A stretch of DNA of 64,000 bases from Allium sativum. Lineage: Eukaryota; Streptophyta; Magnoliopsida; Asparagales; Amaryllidaceae. The translations under genes were made by a program, and so were the position numbers. Shown piece after piece: positions 36,392 through 50,200 of this stretch (position 1 is the stretch's first letter; each line of letters starts with the position of its first letter). The notes under the pieces were generated by a model that had not been told where the DNA came from, did not search any database, and saw only the letters and a program-made list of their open reading frames with translations. The stretch spans positions 233,658,335 to 233,722,334 of the forward strand of contig CM060922.1 of assembly GCA_030737875.1 (NCBI GenBank), given 5' to 3'.

Positions 36392-36721
36392 CGATGTGGG
36401 TCTGCTCCACCAACTGTAGAAGGGTCATCGAATGCCGTTAATGAATTGAATTCGACTGAAATTAGCAGCGATCCTGATTACTTGTCTTACTATTACAATT
36501 CTATCACTCGAAACCTGAGAATGCCGCCTCCTGTTTTGTTTAAAGAGGATTGGAGATTGAGGCAAAGATTTGGAGGCATCGAACAAAACAGAAATTTGAG
36601 TCAAAATTTGGGAGTAAACAGTAGCTGCAACAATGGTCGTAATGATAACGAGTGGGTTAGTGGAGATGGATTGCTTGGATTGTCTTTACCAGATGAAGAA
36701 AGCTTTACTGGATTCGTTTAG
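36392..36721 (+). pseudogene. Pumilio (APUM) N-terminal region fragment
   Basis: Translation gives CGSAPPTVEGSSNAV, then SSDPDYLSYYYNSITRNLRM, then PPPVLFKEDWRLRQRFGG, then NEWVSGDGLLGLSLPDEESF. Plant Pumilio RNA-binding proteins have these in the same order (SGSAPPTVEGS..., DPAYLSYYY..., LPPPL..EDWR.AQR, ...GLIGLPG). The region precedes the PUF repeats, which are absent here: the frame stops at 36721 and nothing PUF-like follows. The fragment is about 110 of the roughly 1000 residues of a full protein. It is readable without stops, so it is a fairly recent copy or duplicate. It could be a captured fragment in the neighbouring Helitron, or an exon of a gene broken by the 16-kb retroelement. 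I favour a non-functional fragment. Confidence 0.7.
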
Positions 36722-36963
36722 GTGATTGATTTAAAAATTGTAAATTTCTATACTTTTGCTTGTATAAGATGGTTAGTATGGTAATCGCCACACTGTTAGA
36801 TAGTTGACGGCTGCTAACATATAGTAAATTTATGTTTTCTTTTGATGTATACATATTCAAGACAAAATGGTCACTTGATTGTTTGGTTTTATGGTAGGAT
36901 TGTAGCAGCATTGTTATAAACCAGTAGGTTATGCAACTTAAGTTTTTGTAGTAAATGCAAATC
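36722..36963. other. Non-coding flank between the Pumilio fragment and the retroelement
   Basis: AT-rich, intron-like sequence that continues after the retroelement at 53091. No feature was recognised beyond the target site. Confidence 0.5.
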
Positions 36964-36968
36964 AAGAT
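36964..36968. repeat. Target-site duplication AAGAT, left copy
   Basis: AAGAT precedes TGTGACAATCCC. The identical AAGAT follows the other LTR at 53086-53090. Confidence 0.92.
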
Positions 36969-39900
36969 TGTGACAATCCCAAAATCCGAGGGTCGGTATT
37001 AAGGATAATCATTAGGAAATAACACATTAATCATCATAGCAGAGTACAGATAATAACAGAAACAATAAATAAAATAAATTTTACATGGATATGACAGCGG
37101 AATCACAACATGTAGGAATCAGAATAGCATAACGTGGGATATACTTAGTAAAAAGAAAGGGAAGTGATCAGTCATCATCGCCAGAGGCGGAATACATACA
37201 TGCAGTGACATAATAAGAGTATCAGTCTACATCGCCGAAGGCGGAATACATATACATATAGTGAGAAATACGGAAAGTAAATCAGTCTGCATCGCCAGTG
37301 GCGGAATCATAATATAAACACAGTAATGGCGGAAAATATCTAAGTCATCTCTATGAAGTCAGCCTCGCCATGAGCCAAAAGTGCATGCTATGCAGCAGTG
37401 CAGAACCAAAAACCACCTGTTACCTGTGTACTAGGCTGCCCGTGTGAAAATAAGGGCACCGCGTTTGCAAAGTGAAACAAACAACGAGTCAGTCATGGGG
37501 ACTGGTATGAGGAATCTATTTAACAGTTAAACAATAGTAATAGCAAATCATAGGACCACGCCACTTTCGCGGAACGGGTTTACTCCAGTGATTGCTAGTG
37601 CATTCAAAACAAGGTAAATTCTTTTTAAGACAACGCAATGCTTTTAGAAAGAATGAAACCATTATAAGACTCAGGTCCCATCACACAATGCAACGCAAGC
37701 CGAAGGATAGAGTTTTACCTTATAATAGCCAAATATGCTTGATACGTATAAAGAGAAATCATTTGATATTATTACTAGTGCATATATGTTTCAAAAACGA
37801 ATAGCATCATAAATATCAATCATAGGCGACATGAGCGTCCCATGCCACTATGTCGCCATTTATAAGTCACAATCGAAGTCGTTATCTCGTATTGGAAATT
37901 GGATTTCCGTCATGAGTCGAGGCAAGGGGCAAGCTCCTCTCCGCTTCGAGACACTCTAGCAAATGCCTCAGGATTACGCACACTGGGTAACCCCTGGATG
38001 CTTCAGGGCCGGTCCTCACTTACGTTAGAGGATTAATTATGCCTGAACACACGTTTCCCGGTCCTTACAGACCTATAATCGAGGCGCCTCGCATTCCAAC
38101 AACCACAAAGGTGAAAAGTAGATAAATATGTCAGGGTTGGTAAGTCACTGACACCACCATAGCTAGAAAGAAACGTCGTGCTCTCCCTGCAGTCCGTATC
38201 CCGTTTTTAACTCATACCGGGGTGTGAGGTTCGCGAATCTACGAAATACACAAAGCTAGGCCACGTAAGCCTTGCTTCGATCATCATCCACAAGACTTTG
38301 CTTTGCAACAGAAGCCTTGATCACAGCATCTTAGCACGCCACATAGGCAGTCCACTCCATACGATTGATTTCCATCGATATATAACCTCTAAGCTCGTAC
38401 GTCTCAGAGAAGGGCGTTAAGCAAGAGAATAAATTCTCCGCCGCCAAATAGATATATATTTAACAGAGATCAATCAGTATAGAACAAAATCCAATGTCAG
38501 ACACACAGTCCATTTACAAGCCCGTCCTGGGTCTGAACGAAACCGGAGGCGTCAAATTCCTCGTATATCCGTCCAATCAACATATACGTTCAGACGGCTA
38601 CTACTTCCGTCCCTTTCCGGTAGCTACTCCGGTTAGGAACCTCAGTAGCGCCCATCCAACCGATACGAAGATCGTCGGTCTTGAATCGTCTTTGCATTTT
38701 CCAATTCGAATCGCTCGATGAATTATTTGAAATGAGGGTTAGCTCGGCCTTTTCAAATAATTCACGTCATTAGAATTTAAATCGATTCTTTATATGGTTA
38801 TATTATTCGACATCCATCTTTCAGTTATTTAGTGTTATTTTCATGTCATACACATACAACCATCAAATATCAAACAATTCAAGCCCACTTGGTTTATTTG
38901 CAACCTATGTTGCTTATAATATTTTATAACGATTTTTCGCCATTTTTATTTATTTAAAAATGGCCATATTTAATTAAACGACGTTTCAGGTCGTTTCGTG
39001 TCACTGGCGCTGTTTTTCCCTTAATTTGTTTTACACATATCGGAAAATCTAACCGTTGGATCTTCACAAATTTTACATCATTAGGAAGATCTTTTCAAAA
39101 CGAATCCAACGATTCCAGTTTTGGGAAAATCCGACGGTCGGATCTTCCACACTAACCATTTGAAGTTACGATTTCAATTTACGAACTGCAGCGTCGTTAT
39201 TCGATTAAATTTAATTATATATATATATATATATATATAATCGTTTCTGGCGCTGTTTTCCCTTAATTTTGAATTAAACATTCTAGACAATCCAACCGTC
39301 GGATCTTCACAAAGTTGGTGCCGTTGGAAAGATATTTCCAAGGCGAACCCAACGGTTGAGGTTTCGGGAAAATCCAATGGTCGGATCTTCCGCACTAGTC
39401 ATTTGAAATCACGGTTTCAAAATATGAACTGCACGGCCACGTTTCGTTTTAATTCTATTTATATTTATATATTTATATAAATATAGTTCATTCAATGATT
39501 TCTATATCGTTTTCACTTCAAATATTTTTCTAACACCCTAAAATTTTGGAAAATTTCGCCATAACCTCCCCTGTACCGGGAGCATCGGGAAATCGCAAAT
39601 AGCGTTCCCGGTCCTTCTAATCTCAAAAAGAAAAAGAAAAAGCCAAGCGGCTAGCCAACAGGCTCATAAAATCATCACCCAAACAAAGTAGTAAATGTGT
39701 ACCTATTTGTCGGGCACAAATTTTATTCCTCTTCTCTAGCCCCTTTGCTATAACCTGTTCAATGAATATGCATGTACATATATATACAGTTCTTATCAAT
39801 TATCATTTTCTATTCAACTTCATATTTGATTTCTGTTTGGTTTAAAAACACCATTCATTCTAATGTTACATAAATAGGTGCAAATCATTTCATTAGCTAA

Positions 39901-42704
39901 TTAATGAATATTTCATCTCATATATGTTTATTTTGAACAAGTGGCTATTCTTAACACTTCACATTTCAACGATTTATGCATACAATAAAAAAAATGTGAT
40001 TTTTATTGTAAAACAATTCATTTCAAAACACTATTCTTCTATATAGTTCAAGTTGGTGATAAAAATGGGATTTTTATCATAAAACAATTTCTTTTAAGAC
40101 GAGATTATTTTACACAGTTCATATAGTCGATAAAAGGTGATTTTTATTATCTAACAAATTATTTCAAAATATGAATTCCATTCAACACATGAATTTCTAA
40201 TCAACGAATGAATATCAATTCAACACATGAATGTTTTCTATAGTTTCTATATATAGATAAAAATGTGATTTTTATATTTCAAAACGCGAATACCATTCAA
40301 CACATGAATTTCTAATCAACGAATGAATATCAATTCAACACATGAATGTTTTCTATAGTTTCTATATATAGATAAAAATGTGATTTTTATTATCGAACAA
40401 TTTATTTCAAAATATGAATACCATTCAACACATGAATTTCTAATCAACGAATGAATATCGATTCAACACATGAATGTTTCTATTCAATGAATAAATATTA
40501 TTTAAGCATATGAAAATAATTCAAACACAAGAATATTATTCAAAATTTCGGCAGCATAACGGCAGGGTAGTTACACCGGCACCGTCCCTAGTACGGCTCC
40601 TCGCTCTACCTTAAAACCTCGCGGTTTTTGACAATGGGAATCATGCATCTAGTTCGCACGCAGGCGGCATGTATATATTTATTTCATTTCCACAAACTAA
40701 TCCTATGTGGTTTCAACCAAATATTTTTCAACCACAAACGGGTATTTTTCAACCACAATCAATTCAATATCAACCACAAACAATCCCAAACAATCATTCG
40801 CTATCAATCAATTTTCACAACAATTTCAACCAATAAATATCGTCGACGAGGGGGCGTATATATATATATAAATATTTATATATAGCAATTCACTTTCATT
40901 TTCAACATATATAATATCTATATAAAAAGAAATTGAAGAGTGAGAAATCCTCACCAATAGCTATCCAATAACACGATTTTTCCTCAATAGAAACCTTCGC
41001 CTATTTCGCCTTCTTGTTGCTTTCGTTGCCTGTATTCTCTACATAGGTAAAAATCGAATTTTTACTATGTTATTCAATATATAAAGATTGCATTTTGACT
41101 TCGCTATTAAATATATAAAGATTATATTTTTATTATTCTTATGATGTAAAAATTATATTTTTATTATTTTAAAAATACAAAAATCATGTCTTGCTCCTTC
41201 TACCTAATAAAAATCCCGTCTCTTCTCTTTTTAAAAAATATGATCTTTATTTTTGCAAGTTCAAATCTTTTTCTATTAAAAGATTAAACCTTTTTCTATT
41301 TCAAAGTTTAAACCTTTAAAATAAAATCAGTTTTATAATTCCTTTTAAAAATCAGTTTTTATATTCTTTTAAAAATTCAGTTTTTAGTTTCTTTTCAAAA
41401 AAAATCAGTTTTAAAATTCTTTTAAAAATAATCAATTTTTATATTCTTTTAAAAATTCAGTTTTTAGTTTCTTTTTCAAAAAAATCAGTTTTAAAATTCT
41501 TTTAAAAATAATCAGTTTTAAAATTCTTTTAAAAATTCAGTTTTAAAATCTTAAAAAATCAGTTTTCATTTCTAAGAAAAACAGTTTATAAAACCTTAAA
41601 AAAATCAGTTTTTAAAAATCCTAAAAATCAGTTTTTTTTTTATATTCTTTTTCATCTTTAAAAATCAGTTTTTAATTTACTGTAAAACAAAAAATAAAAA
41701 CAAAAATAAAATAACCTAAACGCTCACCTCAGGCTGCGAAGAGGGAGGGCTCGATGGTGTTCGTCGGCGGCAGGCTTCAGGGGGGCGTCGCTGTGGTGTT
41801 CGAGGTGGATGCGTCTTCGAGGTAGTGGGGTTGCTTTGATTCTCGTCGGCGGCTGGGTGTCTCGAGGTAAGGGCGGCGGCTTCGAGATGAGGGCGGCGTC
41901 GAGGGGTTCGTCGGCGATGTCTCGAGGGGGGGGGGGCGGCGAACTAGGTTAGGTTTTTCTTTTTCTTTTTTTATTTCTGGTAAATGAATCGGGGGGGGGG
42001 GGGCAATGAAGAAAAGGAGGGAGTTATATTTTTTTTATTTTTATTTTATTATTTAATTATTTATTTTTGCCAAAGGGTTGACTTTTACATATGACCTCGA
42101 AACGAGGCCTACCGCCTGTCGTCCATAGCGTTTTACCCCCATTCCGAACACAATGGGATATGTATCGTAAGCTGGTTTGATCGTTACAATCAGTTTCCGT
42201 TGAAATTTATATTTAAATCCTTATATTGAATTTTAAACGTACATTTCAAATTACCGGGGTCACATATTAACTAGAAAAATTCCCGAAAAATATTTTCTAG
42301 CTTCGTATTGACGATGCGGTCCTAACAAAAGTAGTTTCGTCGAATTCTGAGACCGTTTGAAAAATGGCCAATTTCCAGTCGATTAAATTCAACAGAAACT
42401 GGTCAAACGCGTTTTCTTTTGCCACGCTCACATATTGATTCGAAAAATTATGAAATTTGAAATCTAACAATAGTTTGACATCCCGGACCCAACAAAAGTG
42501 GTTTCGTCGAATTCCGAGGCCATATGCAAAATCTCAATATTCCAGGCCTATATATTTTATATACCGACTCTTCTGAAAATTCATTCGGCCATATTATACA
42601 CAATTCTATATTTTATGGAAATAGGCTATTTTAATCATTCAAATTTCTTGTTAATAACCTAATTTAAAAATTTTAAACTGGTTCACATTTTCCGGGTTAT
42701 TACA
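36969..42704 (-). repeat. 3' LTR of the chromovirus (5736 bp)
   Basis: It starts TGTGACAATCCC and ends GGGTTATTACA on the plus strand. It carries, reversed, the same blocks as LTRs A-C: the cattgtgtgatggg-type block near 37680, hairpins near 39124 and 39365, minisatellite (40190-40480), A/T repeats with 'aatcagttttaaaattc' (41320-41680), a GC-rich leader (41725-41945), and U3 from about 42060. It lacks 'ttcatggtttgtgg', present in the 5' LTR, and has a much shorter TA run near 40857-40880. Open frames inside it are not conserved as proteins. Confidence 0.95.
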
Positions 42705-42705
42705 A

Positions 42706-42720
42706 TCTTCCCCACTTAAA
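42706..42720 (-). other. Polypurine tract
   Basis: On the minus strand, TTTAAGTGGGGAAGA lies immediately before the 3' LTR start (TGTAATAACC). This is the plus-strand primer site for reverse transcription. Confidence 0.85.
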
Positions 42721-42805
42721 ACTTTTCATCCTCGAAAAGGAAATAATAGTTAAGCAGGAAATAAAATGTAAATGCAAAGTATTGTAAAGGTACCTTGCAC
42801 CGGAG

Positions 42806-45800
42806 TTAGTCAGAGATGTCCACTCTGCATTTGGGATAGGCTTGTTTAATGCTTTCCTCAGTTTCCCAAGTACAGTCTCTAGGATCACTACTCCACTGCA
42901 CTTTGACTAAATGGATCTTTTTCCTCCTTAGCTCTCTGGTTTCTTTGCCAACTATCTTTAATGGATCTCTTTTGAGTGCTAATTCTGGAGTTATGTTAAT
43001 ATCCTGTTGTGCTGCTTCTTCCACAACAAGATCTGGATCATGAACATGTTTTCTGAGTTGAGATACGTGGAACACATCATGTATACCAGGCAACCAATTA
43101 GGTAATGATACCCTATATGCAAGAGTTCCAATCCGTTCAAGTATAGGAAAGGGACCAATAAATCTTGGTGCCAACTTCCCAGTCTTGCCAAACCTGATTA
43201 CCCCTCGCATTGGAGAAACTCTTAAATAAACATAATCGCCAACGGCAAACGATATATCCCTTCTTCTCGCATCAGCATAACTTTTCTGCCGGCTCTGTGC
43301 GGTTTTTAATCGCTTCTTAATGGAATCGACTTTATCCGATGCTTCTCGAATCATATCGGGCCCTAACACAAGTCTGTTGCCAGGTTCTACCCAACATGCG
43401 GGAGATCTGCACGGTCTACCGTATAGTGCTTCAAATGGGGACATTCCCAAACTTGCTTGATAGCTATTGTTGTAAGAGAATTCTGCTAAATGTAAATGAT
43501 CTTCCCATGAGCCTCCAAAATCAATAACGCAAGCCCGCAGCAAATCTTCTAAAATTCTATTCACCCGCTCAGTTTGGCCGTCTGTCTGAGGGTGATAAGC
43601 GGTGCTTAGATTTAATTTGGTCCCCAATTCTTCTTGGAATGCTTCCCAGAATTTGCTAGTGAACAGGGGATCTCTATCGCTGACTATACTGAGCGGTACT
43701 CCATGAAGTTTAACAATTTCTTTGAAGTAAATCTGTGCCAAACTTTGAGCCGTTCTGTTGGATCGGACAGGTATAAAATGGGCAGTCTTCGTGAAGCGAT
43801 CTACGATTACCCATATACTGTCGTTTCCTTTTCTAGTCCGAGGCAAGCCATCGATAAAATCCATCGAGATTTGTTCCCACTTCCAACCTGGAATTTCTAA
43901 TGGTTGCAATAACCCAGCCATTTTTTGCTGGTCACTCTTAACTAGCTGACAAGTGGAGCATCTGCTAACATATATTGAAATATCTCTTTTCATCGCCTTC
44001 CACCAGAATGTGCGTTTAATATCATTATACATTTTGCTCACACCAGGGTGGATACTTAATTTGGATTTGTGGCATTCATCAAGCACTTCCCTTCTGAGCT
44101 CTGGAATTCCAGGCACACAAATTCTCCCTTTTAATCTTAGGACCCCTTGGCTATCGAGGCTAAAATCTGAGGGTTTTCCTTCCTGGATCCGCTGGCTAAT
44201 CCTTTTAATGAATTCATCGTCCTTCTGAAGAATAGTTATCTTATCTTGCAAGGAAGAAGTAATGATAAAACTGGCAATGATTTCATTTTTCCTGCTGAGC
44301 GCATCTGCTACAACATTGGCTTTCCCTGGAGTGTATATAATTTCAAAATCGTATGCTGCAAGGAATTCTAACCAACGCTGTTGCCTCAGGTTTAAATCTT
44401 TCTGGGTGAACAGGTATTTCAAGGATTGATGATCGGTGTATAGTTCGAATTTCTCGCCCAGTAAATAATGCCTCCATATTCTTAAAGCAAACACGATGGC
44501 TAATAACTCAAGATCATGAGTAGCATAGTTTCTTTCATGCGGCTTTAGTTGACGACTGGCATATGCGATCACTTGGCCTTTTTGCATTAACACTGCTCCT
44601 AGCCCTCTAATAGAAGCATCTGTCCATACTGTCAAGTCTTGGTTACCTTCTATTATAGTCAATACCGGAGCGGTTGTCAACTTCAGTTTCAGTTCCTGGA
44701 AAGCTTCTTCACATTCGGGAGTCCATTTGAATTTCTCATGCTTCTTTGTAAGCTTTGTCAGTACTCCTGATATCTTTGAAAAATCCTGAACGAATTTCCG
44801 ATAGTAACTAGCTAACCCAAGGAAACTTCGAACTTCTGTGGGCGTAGTAGGTTGTTTCCAGTTCTGAATCGCTGTAATTTTGCTTGGATCTACAGCAATT
44901 CCTTCTTTTGATACGACGTGGCCAAGGAATTTAACTTCATTCTGCCAGAAGACACACTTAGAAAATTTAGCTTTCAAGACATTTCTTCTTAGAATTTTCA
45001 ACACTTGTTCTAAATGTTTTGCATGTTCTTCTTCCGACTTAGAGTAGATTAGAATGTCATCGATGAAGACTAGAACAAATTTATTCAACACACCACGGAA
45101 CACTCTGTTCATAAGATCAACGAAGTATGCCGGAGCGTTGCACAAACCGAGCGGCATTACTAACCATTCGTAGAATAAATCAGGACCCCTGAAGGCTGTC
45201 AAAGGAACACAGTCTTCGGCTATACGCAATTGGTGGAAACCTGTAGCTAGGTCCATTCTGGAGAATACTGTTGCTCCATTTAATTGATCTAACAGATCGT
45301 CTATTCGGGGCAAAGGATATTTGTTCTTCAGTGTTTGTTTATTGAGATCCCGGTAATCAACGCAAAGTCTTAGAGTACCGTCTGATTTAGGGACAAATAC
45401 TACTGCGGCTCCCCATGCTGAAAAGCTTGGTCTGATCAGACCTTTCCAAAGTAATTCTCGGGTTTGGCTGCTTAGCTCTTCTTTTTCTTTCGGGGCCATT
45501 CTTCTTATTGGATGTACTACTGGTCGGGCGTTCGGAATTAGATCAATTCTGAATTCAATTTCTCTTTGCGGCGGTAAGTTCTCTACTTCTTCAAACACAT
45601 CCGCATAATTTTTCACGACCGGTATCTTTTCTATTGAAGGGGGAGTAATTTCTAAAGAAGCCCAAAATTCGGTTCTATTAATTTCTGAGCCATGGCATGG
45701 TATATATATAGGTCCAAGCTTCGTTTCGACTTTAACGATTCTTTCGGCACATCTAACTTCAGCCTTATATTTGGTTAACCATTCCAAACCGAGAATAACA

Positions 45801-47038
45801 TCGAATTCTGATAAATCCATGACAATTAAGTGGATGGGAAACTTGTAACATGAATAAGAGATAGGCACTCTGCAGTATATACTGAGACTAACAGAACCTC
45901 CTATCGGGTTTTGAACTTTAATCGGTTCCTTTAGGATTCTTTGTTTCAATTTTAACTTGTGTACAATTTTACCAGAAATAAAACTACGTGATGCACCAGT
46001 ATCAAAAAGTACAGAAACAGGAATATTTTTAATAGTAAGGGTACCTCCCAAGACATCGGGTTTACCTGATCCATCGGTGGTAGCTGGCGGGGTATTCCCG
46101 TCATAAACATGGGCCACTTGTGCGCTCTTCTTCAAAGGACAATTCTTGCTATAGTGCCCCTTCTTGTGGCAATTGTAGCATTCAGCTGAGTCACTGGCCC
46201 TTGGCTTCTTTGGGGCTTTGCATACATTAGAGAAATGACCGGGCTTCCCGCAATTGTAGCAGTTTCCTTTCGGGATCTTTGCGGGTTTTTGAGTAGCGGC
46301 CGCGGTGATGCTAGATTCGGGTTGGTCAGTTGAGGTCTTGCGCTTAATCCCTGCTTGGCTCTTAGCGCGGTCTTGGCTAACATGCCTCTCATCCATGTCC
46401 TCGTAGTTGCAAGCCATCTCTACGAGTTCTGTAAAAGAAAGTTTGATGTTGCTCATAGCTCTATCATGGTATTTGCGCTTCAGCCCAAAAATGAATCTCT
46501 TATTCTTCGCTTTGTCGGTCAAAACCAACTCTGGAGCATAGCGCGATAGCTGAGTGAACTTATTCAGATAGTCTTGAATAGAGAGGTCTCCCTGCTGGAG
46601 ATTAGCAAATTGCTCCCGCATCCTCTCAAGAGCTTGTTCTGGCACAAACTTCTCATTGAATAAAGTCTTGAACTGCTCCCAAGTTCGGATAGTACCAGCT
46701 GCATCTCCAGAAGTAATGGCATCCCACCACAGCTCTGCCTCTTCCTGAAGAAGCCAAATGCCAAGTCGGGCTTTGTTGTTAGTTCCCATGCCCATACCTT
46801 CGAAGATTTTCTCACAGGTTTTCAGCCAAGCGATAGCTTCGGTCACTGTGCCAGTGCCAGTAAAAGGTTTCCCTCCAAGATTTCTGTACCTCTTTGCCAC
46901 TTTATCCAACTCAAAGTCTTCTGGTGCTGGTGGCTGAATAATAGGGATTTCTACAGCTACGGGGATATTCCCCCGTCCTCCTGCTGCATCTCCTCGGCCT
47001 CCACGGCCTCCTCTAGCTGCTGCTGCTCGTGTAGCCAT
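42806..47038 (-). CDS. gag-pol: Gag-Pol polyprotein of the Ty3/gypsy chromovirus (1410 aa)
   Basis: A single uninterrupted frame. Gag occupies about residues 1-310, with two CCHC knuckles ([14 protein letters not shown] 260-273; [14 protein letters not shown] 287-300). The aspartic protease has D346 in LFDTGAS. Reverse transcriptase has D596 in SRMDLATG and the YxDD-equivalent FIDD at 658-661. RNase H has D807 in WTDAS. Integrase has the HHCC zinc finger (H990, H997, C1027, C1030) and catalytic D1060, D1121 and E1157. A GPF module (about 1292-1303) and a C-terminal chromodomain (about 1350-1405, [14 protein letters not shown]) follow. The protein makes virus-like particles, copies the RNA and integrates it; the chromodomain steers integration toward marked chromatin. 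The ATG at 47038 directly follows a candidate splice acceptor and starts an Ala/Arg/Gly-rich Gag N-terminus. An unusual RT stretch around 617-645 is noted separately. Confidence 0.97.
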   Translation of the reverse strand: MATRAAAARGGRGGRGDAAGGRGNIPVAVEIPIIQPPAPEDFELDKVAKRYRNLGGKPFTGTGTVTEAIAWLKTCEKIFEGMGMGTNNKARLGIWLLQEEAELWWDAITSGDAAGTIRTWEQFKTLFNEKFVPEQALERMREQFANLQQGDLSIQDYLNKFTQLSRYAPELVLTDKAKNKRFIFGLKRKYHDRAMSNIKLSFTELVEMACNYEDMDERHVSQDRAKSQAGIKRKTSTDQPESSITAAATQKPAKIPKGNCYNCGKPGHFSNVCKAPKKPRASDSAECYNCHKKGHYSKNCPLKKSAQVAHVYDGNTPPATTDGSGKPDVLGGTLTIKNIPVSVLFDTGASRSFISGKIVHKLKLKQRILKEPIKVQNPIGGSVSLSIYCRVPISYSCYKFPIHLIVMDLSEFDVILGLEWLTKYKAEVRCAERIVKVETKLGPIYIPCHGSEINRTEFWASLEITPPSIEKIPVVKNYADVFEEVENLPPQREIEFRIDLIPNARPVVHPIRRMAPKEKEELSSQTRELLWKGLIRPSFSAWGAAVVFVPKSDGTLRLCVDYRDLNKQTLKNKYPLPRIDDLLDQLNGATVFSRMDLATGFHQLRIAEDCVPLTAFRGPDLFYEWLVMPLGLCNAPAYFVDLMNRVFRGVLNKFVLVFIDDILIYSKSEEEHAKHLEQVLKILRRNVLKAKFSKCVFWQNEVKFLGHVVSKEGIAVDPSKITAIQNWKQPTTPTEVRSFLGLASYYRKFVQDFSKISGVLTKLTKKHEKFKWTPECEEAFQELKLKLTTAPVLTIIEGNQDLTVWTDASIRGLGAVLMQKGQVIAYASRQLKPHERNYATHDLELLAIVFALRIWRHYLLGEKFELYTDHQSLKYLFTQKDLNLRQQRWLEFLAAYDFEIIYTPGKANVVADALSRKNEIIASFIITSSLQDKITILQKDDEFIKRISQRIQEGKPSDFSLDSQGVLRLKGRICVPGIPELRREVLDECHKSKLSIHPGVSKMYNDIKRTFWWKAMKRDISIYVSRCSTCQLVKSDQQKMAGLLQPLEIPGWKWEQISMDFIDGLPRTRKGNDSIWVIVDRFTKTAHFIPVRSNRTAQSLAQIYFKEIVKLHGVPLSIVSDRDPLFTSKFWEAFQEELGTKLNLSTAYHPQTDGQTERVNRILEDLLRACVIDFGGSWEDHLHLAEFSYNNSYQASLGMSPFEALYGRPCRSPACWVEPGNRLVLGPDMIREASDKVDSIKKRLKTAQSRQKSYADARRRDISFAVGDYVYLRVSPMRGVIRFGKTGKLAPRFIGPFPILERIGTLAYRVSLPNWLPGIHDVFHVSQLRKHVHDPDLVVEEAAQQDINITPELALKRDPLKIVGKETRELRRKKIHLVKVQWSSDPRDCTWETEESIKQAYPKCRVDISD

Positions 47039-47050
47039 CTAAGAGAGCTG
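47039..47050 (-). other. Candidate splice acceptors directly before the Gag-Pol ATG
   Basis: On the minus strand, a T-rich run (GACTCTTTTCTTGCTTATA) leads to CAG at 47050-47048 and then CTCTCTTAG|ATG at 47039. Both AGs have good upstream pyrimidines. The pairing with the LTR donor is inferred. Confidence 0.4.
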
Positions 47051-47285
47051 TATAAGCAAGAAAAGAGTCAAGCTCACAGATTTGATAATTTTCATAAATG
47101 ATAAAGCAAGGAAATACAAGGAAAGATAATGACGATGTACTGATCAAATTGTTTTGCTAATCTGCTTAGCTCATTCTAGGACATTGCTAATCCTATCTCT
47201 AATGAGCTACTCGCATTAGAACACTACTGATTCTATTCTGACGAGGTGTTTAATGTGTTAGATCCCGGAACTAAGGTTAACCAAA

Positions 47286-47297
47286 GCTCTGATACCA
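47286..47297 (-). other. Primer binding site for initiator tRNA-Met
   Basis: On the minus strand TGGTATCAGAGC starts two bases after the 5' LTR end. This is the standard plant Ty3/gypsy PBS complementary to the 3' end of initiator tRNA-Met. It marks 47300-53085 as the 5' LTR. Confidence 0.93.
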
Positions 47298-47299
47298 AC

Positions 47300-50200
47300 T
47301 GTGACAATCCCAAAATCCGAGGGGCGGTATTAAGGATAATCATTAGGAAATAACACATTAATCATCATAGCAGAGTACAGATAATAGCAGAAACAATAAA
47401 TAAAATAAATTTTACATGGATATGACAGCGGAATCACAACATTTAGGAACCAGAATAGCATAACGTGGGATATACTTAGTAAAAAGAAAGGGAAGTGATC
47501 AGTCATCATCGCCAGAGGCGGAATACATACATGCAGTGACATAATAAGAGTATCAGTCTACATCGCCGAAGGCGGAATACATATACATATAGTGAGAAAT
47601 ACGGAAAGTAAATCAGTCTGCATCGCCAGTGGCGGAATCATAATATAAACACAGTAATGGCGGAAAATATCTAAGTCATCTCTATGAAGTCAGCCTCGTC
47701 ATGAGCCAAAAGTGCATGCTATGCAGCAGTGCAGAACCAAAAACCACCTGTCACCTGTGTACTAGGCTGCCCGTGTGAAAATAAGGGCACCCGCGTTTGC
47801 AAAGTGAAACAAACAACGAGTCAGTCATGGGGACTGGTATGAGGAATCTATTTAACAGTTAAACAATAGTAATAGCAAATCATAGGACCACGCCACTTTC
47901 GCGGAACGGGTTTACTCCAGTGATTGCTAGTGCATTCAAAACAAGGTAAATTCTTTTTAAGACAACGCAATGCTTTTAGAAAGAATGAAACCATTATAAG
48001 ACTCAGGTCCCATCACACAATGCAACGCAAGCCGGAGGATAGAGTTTTACCTTATAATAGCCAAATATGCTTGATACGTATAAAGAGAAATCATTTGATA
48101 TTATTACTAGTGCATATATGTTTCAAAAACGAATAGCATCATAAATATCAATCATAGGCGACATGAGCGTCCCATGCCACTATGTCGCCATATATAAGTC
48201 ACAATCGAAGCCGTTATCTCGTATTGGAAATTGGATTTCCGTCATGAGTCGAGGCAAGGGGCAAGCTCCTCTCCGCTTCGAGACACTCTAGCAAATGCCT
48301 CAGGATTACGCACACTGGGTAACCCCTGGATGCTTCAGGGCCGGTCCTCACTTACGTTAGAGGATTAATTATGCCTGAACACACGTTTCCCGGTCCTTAC
48401 AGACCTATAATCGAGGCGCCTCGCATTCCAACAACCACAAAGGTGAAAAGTAGATAAATATGTCAGGGTTGGTAAGTCACTGACACCACCATAGCTAGAA
48501 AGAAACGTCGTGCTCTCCCTGCAGTCCGTATCCCGTTTTTAACTCATACCGGGGTGTGAGGTTCGCGAATCTACGAAATACACAAAGCTAGGCCACGTAA
48601 GCCTTGCTTCGATCATCATCCACAAGACTTTGCTTTGCAACAGAAGCCTTGATCATAGCATCTTAGCATGCCACATAGGCAGTCCACTCCATACGATTGA
48701 TTTCCATCGATATATAACCTCTAAGCTCGTACGTCTCAGAGAAGGGCGTTAAGCAAGAGAATAAATTCTCCGCCGCCAAACAGATATATATTTAACAGAG
48801 ATCAATCAGTATAGAACAAAATCCAATTTCAGACACACAGTCCATTTACAAGTCCGTCCTGGGTCTGAACGAAACCGGAGGCGTCAAATTCCTCGTATAT
48901 CCGTCCAATCAACATATACGTTCAGACGGCTACTACTTCCGTCCCTTTCCGGTAGCTACTCCGGTTAGGAACCTCAGTAGCGCCCATCCAACCGATACGA
49001 AGATCGTCGGTCTTGAATCGTCTTTGCATTTTCCAATTCGAATCGCTCGATGAATTATTTGAAATGAGGGTTAGCTCGGCCTTTTCAAATAATTCACGTC
49101 ATTAGAATTTAAATCGATTCTTTATATGGTTATATTATTCGACATCCATCTTTCAGTTATTTAGTGTTATTTTCATGTCATACACATACAACCATCAAAT
49201 ATCAAACAATTCAAGCCCACTTGGTTTATTTGCAACCTATGTTGCTTATAATATTTTATAACGATTTTTCGCCATTTTTATTTATTTAAAAATGGCCATA
49301 TTTAATTAAACGACGTTTCAGGTCGTTTCGTGTCACTGGCGCTGTTTTTCCCTTAATTTGTTTTACACATATCGGAAAATCTAACCGTTGGATCTTCACA
49401 AATTTTACATCATTAGGAAGATCTTTTCAAACCGAATCCAACGATTCCAGTTTTGGGAAAATCCGACGGTCGGATCTTCCACACTAACCATTTGAAGTTA
49501 CGATTTCAATTTACGAACTGCAGCGTCGTTATTCGATTAAATTTAATTATATTTATATATATATAAATATAATCGTTTCTGGCGCTGTTTTTCCTTAATT
49601 TTGAATTAAACATTCTAGACAATCCAACCGTCGGATCTTCACAAAGTTGGTGCCGTTGGAAAGATATTTCCAAGGCGAACCCAACGGTTGAGGTTTCGGG
49701 AAAATCCAATGGTCGGATCTTCCGCACTAGTCATTTGAAATCACGGTTTCAAAATATGAACTGCACGGCCACGTTTCGTTTTAATTCTATTTATATTTAT
49801 ATATTTATATAAATATAGTTCATTCAATGATTTCTATATCGTTTTCACTTCAAATATTTTTCTAACACCCTAAAATTTTGGAAAATTTCGCCATAACCTC
49901 CCCTGTACCGGGAGCATCGGGAAATCGCAAATAGCGTTCCCAGTCCTTCTAATCTCAAAAAGAAAAAGAAAAAGCCAAGCGGTTAGCCAACAGGCTCATA
50001 AAATCATCACCCAAACAAAGTAGTAAATATGTACCTATTTGTCGGGCACAAATTTTATTCCTCTTCTCTAGCCCCTTTGCTATAACCTGTTCAATGAATA
50101 TGCATGTACATATATATACAGTTCTTATCAATTATCATTTTCTATTCAACTTCATATTTGATTTCTGTTTGGTTTAAAAACACCATTCATTCTAATGTTA

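Noticed and set aside
36015..36428. Minus-strand frames over the 94-bp repeats
   Set aside because: The frames are produced by the tandem repeat and do not resemble any protein. The recognised Pumilio similarity is on the plus strand.
37592..37804. 70-codon frame present in both LTRs of the intact element (also at 47924)
   Set aside because: Presence in both copies follows from LTR identity. The reading direction is opposite to the element and the frame is lost in LTRs B and C.
46132..46392. Overlapping frames inside gag-pol
   Set aside because: Shadows of the 1410-codon frame with no independent support.
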